Positions 7,153 through 14,824 of a DNA stretch of 21,968 nucleotides are shown in pieces; the stretch's first letter is position 1, and each line of letters begins with the position of its first letter. Source of the stretch: UBA4675 sp964601265 (GTDB lineage: Bacteria > Bacillota > Clostridia > Christensenellales > Borkfalkiaceae); the NCBI GenBank assembly GCA_964601265.1, contig CAZRMT010000018.1:1-21968 (forward strand), read 5' to 3'. A program made the translations under genes and the position numbers. The notes beneath the pieces are model-generated. The model had not been told where the DNA came from and made no database searches. It worked only from the letters and a program-made list of their open reading frames with translations.

Positions 7153-9300
7153 TTACACGTTTTTATTAGCAAAATTTTCGTACTTGCTACTCTCGGAAGA
7201 ATAAACGCAAGCCTTTTCGATAACGGTTTTATAACTTCCCGCATTGTTTCTATTAGCGCAAGCGGTTGCTTCTAACGAATTTAAAATCGCATAACCCGCC
7301 GTTTCGCTTTCGGAAAAAGTGCATACCTCCTTACCGTTTATATATAAAGCGGTAGACTGTCCCTTTTTATAAATCGCAACGGTAAAAGTAATTTTTCCGT
7401 CTACGACGACACCTTCGTCGGCAACGTTAAACAAAGATATGCCGTATTTTTCAACGCCGTTAAACCTTGCGTACAACACAACATCTTTGGACTCGTTCAT
7501 TTCGATATTATACCAACTGTTATCGCTTCCGTTAAACGCTAATGCAAGTATTCTCGTCCAACCGTTTTCACGATAACTTTCCACCTTTACGCTCGCCTCG
7601 AATAAATAATCCGAATACACGTTATAAATATTTCCGAAGCGATATTTGCTTTCTCCTCCATCAGCGTTTTCAAGCGTTACGCTTTCCCATTCTAAAAGAG
7701 TTTTTTCTTCAAAACTTTCATACTCTAAATCGGTAGAAGGAACAAAGTAAACGTTTGAAAAACCGATCGAATACGAACCGCCTTCTCGCCAACTTGCGTC
7801 CGTTGCGGTAGTTATTTCCAACGTTTTTAATTCTTTCCAACCGTGATAATCCTCAAAACCTTGCATATCGGTTTCGTTATAACCGCAAACAAGCTTGCCG
7901 TTAACAAATAAAAACGTAGAAATTCCCTTTTTAAGTATTTTTACCGTATAGGAAATTATGCCGTCTACCGTAATATCGTTTACGTTAAACAAGTAAATTC
8001 CGTACTTTTCGACGCCGTTGAATTTTCCGTATAAATTAAAGTTTCCGCTCCCGTCGATTTCGATATTGTACCAACAATTATCCCAACCGTTAAACGCAAA
8101 AGAACTAACTCTCGTATAACCCGTATCATACTCGTTTACCGTTACCGTGGCGGAAAACAAATAATCGTCGCCCATTACTTTATTTATTTCGCCAAAGGAA
8201 TATTTAAGCTCTGCCCCGTCGCTTTCCGACAGCGTTTTATTAAAAAACTTTACGCCGTTACTATAAGATTTATACTCGTCGCTATCTTCCGTAAGATAAT
8301 ACATATTACTCAGTTCAACCAAATACTTCCCTGCGTCCGTTCTGTTCGCAAGAGCCGTAACTTCGGGCGAACCAAGCGTGGCGTAACCGTTCATTTCCTC
8401 TTCGGTATAATAACATACGAGGTTATCGTTAACGTAAAATCTCGTAGCTTGTCCTTTTTTATAAAGAGCTACGTTAAACACGATACTTCCGCCTACTAAA
8501 ACTTCCTCTTTATCGAAAAGTTTAATATGATATTTTTCTATACCGTTAAACCTTCCGTATAAAATAATTTCTCCGCTTTCCGCCAATTCAACGTTATACC
8601 AACTGTTATCGCTGTTATTAAACGCAAATGCGCAAAGACGAGTAAAAGTTCTGTATTCCTTTACTTCCACACGTGTTTTTATAACGTAGTTTTCACTATC
8701 GGGCGTGGGAATTGCAAATTTCGACTCGTTACCGCTAACGTCGGTAAGAAGCGCAGTAATATAAGTTACGTCAACTTTAAACGTAGTGCTATGACGCAAC
8801 GTTTCAGCGGAAACAATCGTAGTCGTATTCGGGATTAACCCTTTTATTTTTCCGTCCTTAATTTCTATTGCGTTCCCCTCGAAAGAATAGATAACGTCTT
8901 CTTCGTATTCCTCGTTGGAAAAAACGGGTATAAGTATTTTTTCTTGCGTAAACGACAACGATAAATCGGCAATAGTAAGCGTTCCGTAATCAGCCCCGAC
9001 CGAAACGGTAAACGCAGTCTTTGTTTTTCCGATACGCGCCGTTACTAAAGTTTGAGTATTTTCGATAAGCCCCGTAACTTTTCCGTCGGATATTACGATA
9101 TTTTCACCCTCAAAAGAGAAAGTCGGCTTTTCATCCGAACCGTTAACCGTGTAAACGATTTCAACGGTTTCCCCAAACCCCACTTGAATATCTTCAACGG
9201 ATAAATTAACCTTTTTTGCCGAATCCTTGCAACCGAATAAACCCATAATCGCAATAATTCCAATAAGTAACAAAATAGTCGTCATTAGTTTTCTTTTCAT
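7153..9300 (-). CDS. Lipoprotein with two Ig-like domains and three tandem lectin-like domains
   Basis: A 715-residue surface lipoprotein. Residues 1-23 are a signal sequence with lipobox LFGC, so Cys24 should be lipidated. Two bacterial Ig-like modules follow at about 31-102 and 105-180; both contain the paired pattern FEGxxIxIxDGKxxGLIxNT. Three copies of a roughly 160-residue domain come next at about 186-345, 361-525 and 543-710. Shared elements are DNSWYN(V/I)E, RFNG(I/V)EKY, KKGQ(A/S)T and a VNxxxVC strand; copies 1 and 3 also share an ANR..AG(K/S)Y segment, while copy 2 diverges there. The pattern suggests a concanavalin-like beta-sandwich, so I infer multivalent glycan binding outside the cell. 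Start ATG with GGAGG 8 bases upstream. It leads the operon with the GH127-like enzyme and regulator, consistent with capturing substrate for the anchored hydrolase. Confidence 0.83.
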   Translation of the reverse strand: MKRKLMTTILLLIGIIAIMGLFGCKDSAKKVNLSVEDIQVGFGETVEIVYTVNGSDEKPTFSFEGENIVISDGKVTGLIENTQTLVTARIGKTKTAFTVSVGADYGTLTIADLSLSFTQEKILIPVFSNEEYEEDVIYSFEGNAIEIKDGKIKGLIPNTTTIVSAETLRHSTTFKVDVTYITALLTDVSGNESKFAIPTPDSENYVIKTRVEVKEYRTFTRLCAFAFNNSDNSWYNVELAESGEIILYGRFNGIEKYHIKLFDKEEVLVGGSIVFNVALYKKGQATRFYVNDNLVCYYTEEEMNGYATLGSPEVTALANRTDAGKYLVELSNMYYLTEDSDEYKSYSNGVKFFNKTLSESDGAELKYSFGEINKVMGDDYLFSATVTVNEYDTGYTRVSSFAFNGWDNCWYNIEIDGSGNFNLYGKFNGVEKYGIYLFNVNDITVDGIISYTVKILKKGISTFLFVNGKLVCGYNETDMQGFEDYHGWKELKTLEITTATDASWREGGSYSIGFSNVYFVPSTDLEYESFEEKTLLEWESVTLENADGGESKYRFGNIYNVYSDYLFEASVKVESYRENGWTRILALAFNGSDNSWYNIEMNESKDVVLYARFNGVEKYGISLFNVADEGVVVDGKITFTVAIYKKGQSTALYINGKEVCTFSESETAGYAILNSLEATACANRNNAGSYKTVIEKACVYSSESSKYENFANKNV
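7171..8745 (-). repeat. Three tandem repeats of a lectin-like domain within one gene
   Basis: Protein-level repeats map to about 8266-8745, 7726-8220 and 7171-7674. Units 1 and 3 resemble each other most (DNSWYN, ALANR or ACANR, KKGQ(A/S)T), while unit 2 has DNCWYN and a different WREGGSY segment in place of the ANR element. Divergence between copies indicates old duplication rather than recent slippage. Confidence 0.8.
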
Positions 9301-9323
9301 AGTAAAAACCTCCTATTACGACT

Positions 9324-9353
9324 ATTATATCTTTTTAAAAAAAATAAAGTCAA
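9324..9353 (-). promoter_or_regulatory. Strong sigma-A-type promoter of the lipoprotein/GH127/regulator operon
   Basis: Minus strand: TTGACT at 9353-9348, an 18-base spacer, and a perfect TATAAT at 9329-9324. The leader would be very short (about 17 bases) and runs straight into the GGAGG site, leaving no room for a riboswitch or attenuator. Control is therefore expected at the promoter, for instance by the regulator at 3229-4170. Confidence 0.8.
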
Positions 9354-9426
9354 CGGGTAATTTCACAACTTACGCAAAAGGCTTTTTTACTTCGGTTTTT
9401 ACCAAACCTTTTAATATTAAAGCAGT

Positions 9427-9468
9427 AAAAAAAGAACTCGGATATAACGAAATATCCAAGTTCTTTTT
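9427..9468 (-). terminator. Intrinsic terminator of htpG
   Basis: The stem pairs AGAACT-C-GGATAT (9433-9445) with ATATCC-A-AGTTCT (9452-9464), with one mismatch and a 6-base loop. On the minus strand it is followed by a run of seven T residues. It lies 45 bases after the htpG stop codon. The remaining part of this gap, 9354-9426, is AT-rich and holds only weak hairpins with no gene seen. Confidence 0.85.
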
Positions 9469-9513
9469 AGTTTTAAAATAAATAAAACCGTTTTACACTG
9501 TGTTTTTAAGACT

Positions 9514-11367
9514 TTACGACAACAACGAACAAATTTCGTCGGAGAAAGTCGTGGGATTTTCGGGGGCGATTCCCTCGATGAGTTTTGCTAGCGACAATAA
9601 TACTTCCGCAAGCGGTTTAACCTTTTCTTTGTCCTCTTCGTATAAAGCTTTAAGCTTTTTGTAAACGCCGTGCTCTGCGTTTATCTCTAAAATCTTTTCG
9701 GCTTTAACGCTCTTGTCGGAATCGGGCATAGACGCAAGAACTTTTTCCATTTCCACCGAAACCATACCTTCGCTCGAAAGACATACGGCGTGCTTTTTAA
9801 GTCTTGCGGTAATTCTTACCTTTTTAACTTTATCTTGCAAACACTCTTTTATATAGTCCGCAATCTCTTTATCGACTTCGTCCGCTTCTTCGTTTAAGCC
9901 CAAATCGCCCGAGCATACGTTTTTAAACTCTTTATCCGAATACTTTCCCACCATTTTAAGCATAAACTCGTCTACGTCGTCTTTCATACAAAGAACTTCG
10001 TATCCGCTGTCTACGACCTTTTCGGCTTGAGGTAAAAGCTTTACGGCGTCAACGCTTTTTCCCGTGGCGTAATAAATATATTTTTGGTCGTCTTTCATAC
10101 CGTCGACGTATTCTTTTAAAGTAAGCATTTTATCGGCGGTGTAACCGTGATAAAGTATCAAATCTTGCAATACGTCTTTTGCTTGCCCGTAACTTTCGTA
10201 TATACCGAACTTTAACTGCATACCAAAGCTTTCAAAAAACTTTTCGTAGTTTTCTCTATCGTTGTTAAGCATATTTTCAAGTTCCGCTTTTACTTTCTTT
10301 TCGATATTCTTTTGAATTTGTTTAAGAACTTTATTGTTTTGTATGGTTTCTCTCGAAACATTTAAATCGAGTTGCGCGTCCACAAGCCCTTTTACAAAAC
10401 CGAAATAATCGGGAAGCAAGTCTTTATTGCACTCGCTTATCATAACGCCGTTGGTATAAAGCTTTAAACCCTTTTCATAGCTTTTAGTATAGTAGTTAAA
10501 AGGAGCTTTTTGCGGAATATACAACAGCGCCTTGAATTCCAAAAGTCCTTCTGCGTTTAAATGTATAGTCTTTAACGGCTCTTGATAATCGTAAAAATTG
10601 TCTTTATAAAAATTATTGTATTCTTCTTCCGTTATTTCGCTTTTAGCTCTTTTCCATAAAGGCTTCATAGAGTTAATCGTTTTTTCTTCTTTTACGGTTT
10701 TACCCTCTTCGCCCTCTTTTTCGGCGGGAATGTAGCGTGATACTTCCGTTTTTATTGGGTATGCGATATAGTCGGAATACTTTTTAATTAAATCGGTTAA
10801 TTGATATTCTTCCAAAAATTGCGAATATTTCTCGCCGTCGTCTTCGTCTTTCTTTAAATAAAGCGTAATTTCGGTTCCGTTAGAAGCCTTTTCCGCTTTG
10901 GTTATTTCAAACCCCTCGGCACCACAGCTCACCCACAAGTTAGCTTCGTCGCTACCGTAAGCTTTGGACAAAACTTCCACTTTGTCCGCAACCATAAAGC
11001 TCGAATAAAAACCTACGCCGAATTGTCCTATTACGTTAAGTTCTTCTTTATTGTCGATGGTTTTTTTGAACTCTCCCGTTCCGCTTTTTGCAATCACGCC
11101 CAAATTGTTTTCAAGCTCTTCGGCGGTCATTCCGATACCGTTATCGCTTATTTTAAGCGTTCTTTTTTCCTTATCGACTTCGATTTTTATTTCGAAATCG
11201 TCACGGGCAAGTCCGCTTATATCTCCCGTCAAGCTCTTATAATAAAGTTTGTCTATTGCGTCCGAGCAGTTGGAAAGCAACTCTCTTAAAAATATCTCTT
11301 TGTTGGTATAGATAGAATTTATCATCATATCTAATACTTTTTGAGATTCAGCTTTAAATTTTTTCAT
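9514..11367 (-). CDS. htpG: Molecular chaperone HtpG (bacterial Hsp90)
   Basis: A 617-residue cytosolic ATP-dependent chaperone dimer, close to the usual HtpG length. The N-terminal GHKL ATPase shows ELLSNCSDAID (Glu29 catalytic, Asn33 binding Mg-ATP), DNGIGMT (about 75-81), GVIAKSGT and GQFGVGFYSSF (114-124). The middle domain carries PLWKRAKSEITEEEY and the substrate/ATPase loop with SRETIQNNKVLKQI. The C-terminal dimerisation region ends with NPTTFSDEICSLLS. Cys34 follows the ATP-site Asn where Ala is common. The ATG follows AAGGTGA. The gene is transcribed alone from a consensus promoter with a CIRCE-like operator and ends at its own terminator, so it is probably heat-shock controlled through HrcA. 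Identification is certain. Confidence 0.98.
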   Translation of the reverse strand: MKKFKAESQKVLDMMINSIYTNKEIFLRELLSNCSDAIDKLYYKSLTGDISGLARDDFEIKIEVDKEKRTLKISDNGIGMTAEELENNLGVIAKSGTGEFKKTIDNKEELNVIGQFGVGFYSSFMVADKVEVLSKAYGSDEANLWVSCGAEGFEITKAEKASNGTEITLYLKKDEDDGEKYSQFLEEYQLTDLIKKYSDYIAYPIKTEVSRYIPAEKEGEEGKTVKEEKTINSMKPLWKRAKSEITEEEYNNFYKDNFYDYQEPLKTIHLNAEGLLEFKALLYIPQKAPFNYYTKSYEKGLKLYTNGVMISECNKDLLPDYFGFVKGLVDAQLDLNVSRETIQNNKVLKQIQKNIEKKVKAELENMLNNDRENYEKFFESFGMQLKFGIYESYGQAKDVLQDLILYHGYTADKMLTLKEYVDGMKDDQKYIYYATGKSVDAVKLLPQAEKVVDSGYEVLCMKDDVDEFMLKMVGKYSDKEFKNVCSGDLGLNEEADEVDKEIADYIKECLQDKVKKVRITARLKKHAVCLSSEGMVSVEMEKVLASMPDSDKSVKAEKILEINAEHGVYKKLKALYEEDKEKVKPLAEVLLSLAKLIEGIAPENPTTFSDEICSLLS

Positions 11368-11405
11368 ATTATCACCTTCATAAAAATATTTTCTTTTAAA
11401 AAAAA

Positions 11406-11432
11406 TTAGCAGTCTTTTAGTTCGACTGCTAA
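11406..11432 (-). promoter_or_regulatory. CIRCE-like HrcA operator upstream of htpG, with symmetric base change
   Basis: A perfect inverted repeat: TTAGCAGTC, 9 bases, GACTGCTAA. Classical CIRCE is TTAGCACTC, 9 bases, GAGTGCTAA, so each arm differs at one position (C to G, and its partner G to C), keeping the dyad and the exact 9-base spacer. It starts just after the -10 box at 11434-11439, the usual place for HrcA repression. Confidence 0.85.
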
Positions 11433-11433
11433 C

Positions 11434-11462
11434 ATAATATTACTAAAAAAAATTTTTGTCAA
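11434..11462 (-). promoter_or_regulatory. Consensus sigma-A-type promoter of htpG
   Basis: Minus strand: perfect TTGACA at 11462-11457, a 17-base spacer rich in A and T, and TATTAT at 11439-11434. The CIRCE-like dyad covers the expected start of transcription, so repression by operator occupancy is the simplest model. Confidence 0.85.
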
Positions 11463-11482
11463 TACTTTTTTATAGGTTTTTT

Positions 11483-12598
11483 TTAAATTTTTAAGTCGCC
11501 GTCCGAAATCCAACCCTTTTTACGCATAAACATACCCGTAAAATAGCAAACGACGGTTGGAAGAACGAAGAATAACGAAATAATTCCCGCCCACATAATA
11601 ATCGGATTCGCCCCCAAAAGGTTGGTTGCGTTTACCGTGCCGAAAATTCCGACAAGTCCGCTCGTTCCCATTCCTCCGCCCGAAGCGTTACAGTGTAATT
11701 TATACACGCAAGTAGCCAAAGGTCCCGCAATGGCGCTTGCGATAATAGGCGGAACCATAAGCAAAGGCTTTTTCATTACGTTGGGAATTTGCAACATACT
11801 CGTTCCCAAGCCTTGCGAAATAACACCGCTCCAACCGTTTTCCTTGAACGAAAGAACGGCAAAACCGACCATGTGACAAGCGCAACCGACAACCGCCGCT
11901 CCGCCTGCAAGTAACATATACTCGGAAGTGTTTCCGCTTGCGACCGCCACCCAGATAGCGGCTGAAGAAGTAGGCATTGTCAAAAGTATTCCCATTACGA
12001 CGGATATTACTATACCCATAATAAACGGGTTCCATTTCGTTGCGATTTCTATTCCGTCTCCGAGCTTATTGATAAGCCAAATGAACGGATAAGCGACGTA
12101 TAGCCCGACAAAAGAAGAAAAAATACAAGTTAAAGGCACTAATAAAATATCGAGTTTGGTTTTCCCCGCAACTAAATTTCCTATTTCTGCGGAAATTAAA
12201 GCGCAAACGTAAGCGCCTATGGGGTTACCCGGTAAACCTTTACCGACAAGCTCCGACACAGCCGTAATAGAGCCTCCGCCGAAGTTACTGCCTAAAAGCT
12301 GTTGACTGTACGCGCCCATAAAACCCGAAACGGCGCACGCAAACATTACCATTTTGTTGGTTTTTAAGTAATAAGCAATTCCGACGCCTATCCCCGCGCC
12401 CATTAAAACGGACGCCACTTGCCCCAGCAATATGAAAAAATTGCCTACGGCGTTTACTCCGAATATTTTGTTGATAACGTCGGAGCCGAGCGTTTTTACT
12501 ATTGTTCCCGCAATAAGCGTAACGAACAATCCTTGTGCCATTCCCGTGAAAGCGTCGATAAAATAACGCTTGGGCATTTTCTTAAAGTATTCTTTCAT
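11483..12598 (-). CDS. PTS EIIC-like multi-spanning membrane protein
   Basis: A 371-residue polytopic membrane protein with around ten hydrophobic segments, matching the EIIC-like family found in Firmicutes (PTS_EIIC_2 type). Visible features are a basic amphipathic start (MKEYFKKMPKRYFIDAF), several glycine-rich helices (for example VLMGAGIGVGIAYYL) and a conserved ASGGGMGTSGLVG loop near the C-terminus. No IIA or IIB partner lies nearby and no phosphorylated Cys or His domain is fused to it, so sugar transport is inferred only from family membership. I use the ATG at 12598 rather than one 17 codons earlier, because AGGAGA is correctly spaced before it and the longer form would overlap the upstream gene. 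It starts 8 bases after the metallophosphoesterase stop codon, with the ribosome site overlapping that stop, so the two are probably translationally coupled. Confidence 0.75.
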   Translation of the reverse strand: MKEYFKKMPKRYFIDAFTGMAQGLFVTLIAGTIVKTLGSDVINKIFGVNAVGNFFILLGQVASVLMGAGIGVGIAYYLKTNKMVMFACAVSGFMGAYSQQLLGSNFGGGSITAVSELVGKGLPGNPIGAYVCALISAEIGNLVAGKTKLDILLVPLTCIFSSFVGLYVAYPFIWLINKLGDGIEIATKWNPFIMGIVISVVMGILLTMPTSSAAIWVAVASGNTSEYMLLAGGAAVVGCACHMVGFAVLSFKENGWSGVISQGLGTSMLQIPNVMKKPLLMVPPIIASAIAGPLATCVYKLHCNASGGGMGTSGLVGIFGTVNATNLLGANPIIMWAGIISLFFVLPTVVCYFTGMFMRKKGWISDGDLKI

Positions 12599-12606
12599 TT
12601 TTTCTC

Positions 12607-13299
12607 CTAAACTTCTATTAAAGTTAGCTTTTGCGCAACCAAGTCGCAAGAAGTTAAATAATATTTTATTCCGTTTTTATTGACCAAAAGTTCAGCCTTA
12701 CAGTCTTTACCGTGCAAGTGTCCGTACACGACGGCGTCTACCTTATACTGTTCGAAAAGTTCCGTAAAAGGAGAGGAATTTCTGTTTAAATCGAACGGAG
12801 GATAATGGATAAGACAAATAAGCTTGTCTCCCTCCTCTCTCTTTTTTTCGGCGTCCTTTAACGCTAGACGAAATCTTTCAACTTCCCTAAGCACCAATTT
12901 TTGGTCTTGCTCCGAGGACGGATTTTCGAGCGTCCACCCGCGTGAACCGCAAAAAACGTAATCGCCTATTTTTACGGAATCGTTTTGAAGAACCGCAAAA
13001 CTATCCCCGAGAGCCGAACGAACTCTGCCGATTGCGTTCCACCAATAGTCGTGATTGCCCTTTATTATGATTTTTTTACCTTTTAAATCGGAAATAACGT
13101 TTAAGTCCTTTACGGCGTCGTCTAATTTCATAGCCCAACTTAAATCGCCCGCAATAAGCACCGCGTCTTCTTCCGTTACTTTTTCATTCCAATCGGCTTT
13201 TATTTTATCGAGATAGCCGTCCCACCTTTTGCCGAAAACTTCCATGGGCTTCGTTCCGTCGGTAGAGATATGTAAATCGCTTATGGCAAATATTTTCAT
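12607..13299 (-). CDS. Calcineurin-like metallophosphoesterase
   Basis: A 230-residue cytosolic phosphoesterase with the full metal-binding signature: SDLHIS (Asp8, His10), AGDLSW, KGNHDYWW, LIHYPP and YGHLHG. These ligands normally hold two divalent metals that activate water for phosphoester hydrolysis. There is no signal peptide or extra domain. The substrate cannot be told from sequence; small enzymes of this type act on varied phosphodiesters or nucleotides. The ATG follows GGGGGTG. It is the first gene of a two-gene unit with the PTS EIIC-like protein, driven by the promoter at 13326-13354. Confidence 0.87.
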   Translation of the reverse strand: MKIFAISDLHISTDGTKPMEVFGKRWDGYLDKIKADWNEKVTEEDAVLIAGDLSWAMKLDDAVKDLNVISDLKGKKIIIKGNHDYWWNAIGRVRSALGDSFAVLQNDSVKIGDYVFCGSRGWTLENPSSEQDQKLVLREVERFRLALKDAEKKREEGDKLICLIHYPPFDLNRNSSPFTELFEQYKVDAVVYGHLHGKDCKAELLVNKNGIKYYLTSCDLVAQKLTLIEV

Positions 13300-13325
13300 C
13301 GGAACACCCCCTTATTCATGGTTAA

Positions 13326-13354
13326 ATTTTACCACTTTAAGTATTCTTTGTCAA
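13326..13354 (-). promoter_or_regulatory. Sigma-A-type promoter of the metallophosphoesterase/EIIC-like operon
   Basis: Minus strand: perfect TTGACA at 13354-13349, a 17-base spacer ending in TGG (extended -10), and TAAAAT at 13331-13326. The first bases of the -35 box are also the last bases of the T-run of the upstream terminator. Confidence 0.8.
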
Positions 13355-13385
13355 AAAAAATACGCCCTTCTTAAAGAAGAGCGTA
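13353..13385 (-). terminator. Intrinsic terminator of the gene at 13397-14044
   Basis: A 25-base hairpin (13361-13385) pairs TACGC-C-CTTCTT with AAGAAG-A-GCGTA, with one mismatch, then eight T residues on the minus strand (13360-13353). It begins 11 bases after the stop codon at 13397. Confidence 0.85.
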
Positions 13386-13396
13386 AAAAACCTTTA

Positions 13397-14044
13397 TTAT
13401 GTATTATTGTTGGTCCCCGGGTATAAAGGCAGTTCGAAAAATCCCGAACACACTTCTTGCGAATACTCGTTGCAAGGCGGTATTACGGTATAACCGTAAG
13501 AGGGAACTAAAAGTTCTGCGTCCATAACGATTTTAAGTATTATAGTGGTACACGCCGTAACCGAAAAAGTATTGTCGGGAACGTAAGTTCCTTCCGGCGC
13601 AACCAATGATACGACCGCGTCTAAACTATAAGGTATTACGGACGGTTCGGGAACGAATAATACGACGTCCTCCGAAAAAGTCGCCACGCCTTTTCCTACG
13701 CCCTCTACGCCGTTAGCGTCGGTATACACCACTTCCACGGGAATACCCACGCTTGCTTGTACCCTTGCAAAACTAGGTCTGTCGGGCAAGCGGTCTATCG
13801 TAACGCCCGATAGCGTTGCGGTAGTAGACGTACTTTTTGCCGATACGAACGTTAACGGATAAACGGGACTTGACGGAACGTTGTCCGTCAGCTGTATAAT
13901 AACGTTGTCTTCTTGTCCTTGTTTTAAACATGCGTCGAACACTTTTTTTACTTGAATACAAACTTTTTCGCATAAACCGTTTAACGGATTGCCCGAAATG
14001 GGACCCGGGCTTCTATCCGATTGAAAATTAGAAAAAAATGACAT
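13397..14044 (-). CDS. Conserved clostridial-type protein of unknown function with clustered cysteines
   Basis: A 215-residue protein with no signal peptide or membrane segment. The start NPLNGLCEKVCIQVKKVFDA has a CxxxC pair followed by a short amphipathic helix and another Cys. The centre is beta-rich and hydrophobic. The end carries FSVTACTTIILKIVMDAEL, VPSYGYTVIPPC and VCSGFFELPLYPG. I recall similar Clostridia proteins with an N-terminal CEKVCIQV-like motif and this ending, but no assigned function. The lack of an export signal together with paired cysteines resembles spore-envelope proteins made inside the mother cell; that is inference only. The ATG follows GGAGAT. It stands alone, with a terminator at 13353-13385 and a divergent deacetylase upstream. 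No confident sigma-A promoter is seen in front of it. Confidence 0.72.
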   Translation of the reverse strand: MSFFSNFQSDRSPGPISGNPLNGLCEKVCIQVKKVFDACLKQGQEDNVIIQLTDNVPSSPVYPLTFVSAKSTSTTATLSGVTIDRLPDRPSFARVQASVGIPVEVVYTDANGVEGVGKGVATFSEDVVLFVPEPSVIPYSLDAVVSLVAPEGTYVPDNTFSVTACTTIILKIVMDAELLVPSYGYTVIPPCNEYSQEVCSGFFELPLYPGTNNNT

Positions 14045-14128
14045 TTTTTATCTCCTTCATTAAAGTATATGCGAAATACGTCAATTATGTTTACTTATAT
14101 TTTTTCGTTTTTCGCACATAATAGGTTT

Positions 14129-14800
14129 ATGAAAAAAATTATACCGTTGCTTTTAATAATTATTATGGGATATATTCACGCCGTTATTTCACACCCCAAC
14201 TGCGTTAAGGCTAGCGTTTTAAAAGAAAAAACCGTATACTTAACCTTTGACGACGGTCCAAGCAAAAACACGGAGGAAATTTTAGACATATTAAAAGAAA
14301 ACGGAATAAACGCAACCTTTTTCGTAATAGGCGAAAACGTATTAACGCATAAAGACACCATTAAAAAAACGGCTAGCTACAGCAACGTAATAGGAATTCA
14401 TTCCCACACGCATAACTATAAGGAAATTTACCTTAGTCCGCAAACTCTGTTAAAGGATATAGACGATTGCATTGACGCGGTAAAAAGCGTTTTACCCGAT
14501 TACAAAATTACTTTATACCGTTTCCCCGGAGGCTCGTTTAATTTAAGCGAAGAATTAAAAGCCGTACCCGAAAAACGCAACCTCAACTACTATGATTGGA
14601 ACGCAAGCTGTCGAGATTGCGAACTAAAAGGCTACACGCCCGACGACCTTTTAGAGGCTTGTATCTCTACGGGAATAAATAAAAACAAGATAATTTTGCT
14701 TATGCACGACGCACCCGCAAAACACCGCTCCGTTTTAGCGTTGCAAAAAATAATAGATTACTATAAAAATAACGGCTACGTTTTTAAAACTTTAACGTAA
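14129..14800 (+). CDS. Secreted NodB-family (CE4) polysaccharide deacetylase, PdaA-like
   Basis: A 223-residue enzyme predicted to remove acetyl groups from N-acetylated glycans such as peptidoglycan. Residues 1-29 are a signal peptide or anchor (MKKIIPLLLIIIMGYIHAVI). The NodB domain has motif 1 TFDDGPS (Asp41 base, Asp42 metal), motif 2 HSHTH (His91 and His95 metal ligands), motif 3 YRFPGG (Arg131), motif 4 YDWNAS and motif 5 LLMHDA (His193). An ATG 20 codons earlier (14069) is in frame, but no ribosome site precedes it and it would bury the signal peptide, so I chose 14129, which has only a weak AGG. Its small size and the DCELKG insertion resemble the sporulation enzyme PdaA, but this is not decisive. 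It is divergent from the Cys-containing gene and convergent with the alpha-galactosidase. Confidence 0.88.
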   Translation: MKKIIPLLLIIIMGYIHAVISHPNCVKASVLKEKTVYLTFDDGPSKNTEEILDILKENGINATFFVIGENVLTHKDTIKKTASYSNVIGIHSHTHNYKEIYLSPQTLLKDIDDCIDAVKSVLPDYKITLYRFPGGSFNLSEELKAVPEKRNLNYYDWNASCRDCELKGYTPDDLLEACISTGINKNKIILLMHDAPAKHRSVLALQKIIDYYKNNGYVFKTLT

Positions 14801-14804
14801 CCGT
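14772..14804. terminator. Bidirectional intrinsic terminator between deacetylase and alpha-galactosidase genes
   Basis: The stem pairs ACGG-C-TACGTT (14772-14782) with AACGTA-A-CCGT (14794-14804), with one mismatch. On the plus strand an AT-rich tract with ATTTTT follows; on the minus strand TTATTTTTA follows. The hairpin overlaps the last codons of the deacetylase gene, so part of the terminator is coding. Confidence 0.7.
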
Positions 14805-14824
14805 AAAATAATTTTTAATTAAGT

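Noticed and set aside
9354..9426. Small gene or RNA between the htpG terminator and the lipoprotein promoter
   Set aside because: Only AT-rich sequence and weak hairpins; no ribosome site or promoter supports a product.
12599..12649. Longer N-terminus for the EIIC-like protein
   Set aside because: It would overlap the upstream gene end and lacks a suitable ribosome site, while the ATG at 12598 has AGGAGA.
14064..14071. Sporulation-sigma-like CATATACT on the minus strand before the gene at 13397-14044
   Set aside because: It matches a sigma-E -10 box at seven of eight positions if n is allowed, but no matching -35 element lies at the right distance, so I do not annotate it.
14117..14123. CATAATA resembling a sigma-G -10 box before the deacetylase
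   Set aside because: It is only 6 bases from the ATG, leaving no leader, and has no -35 partner.
14069..14128. Longer N-terminus for the deacetylase from an ATG at 14069
   Set aside because: No ribosome site and it would place 20 residues ahead of a well-formed signal peptide.
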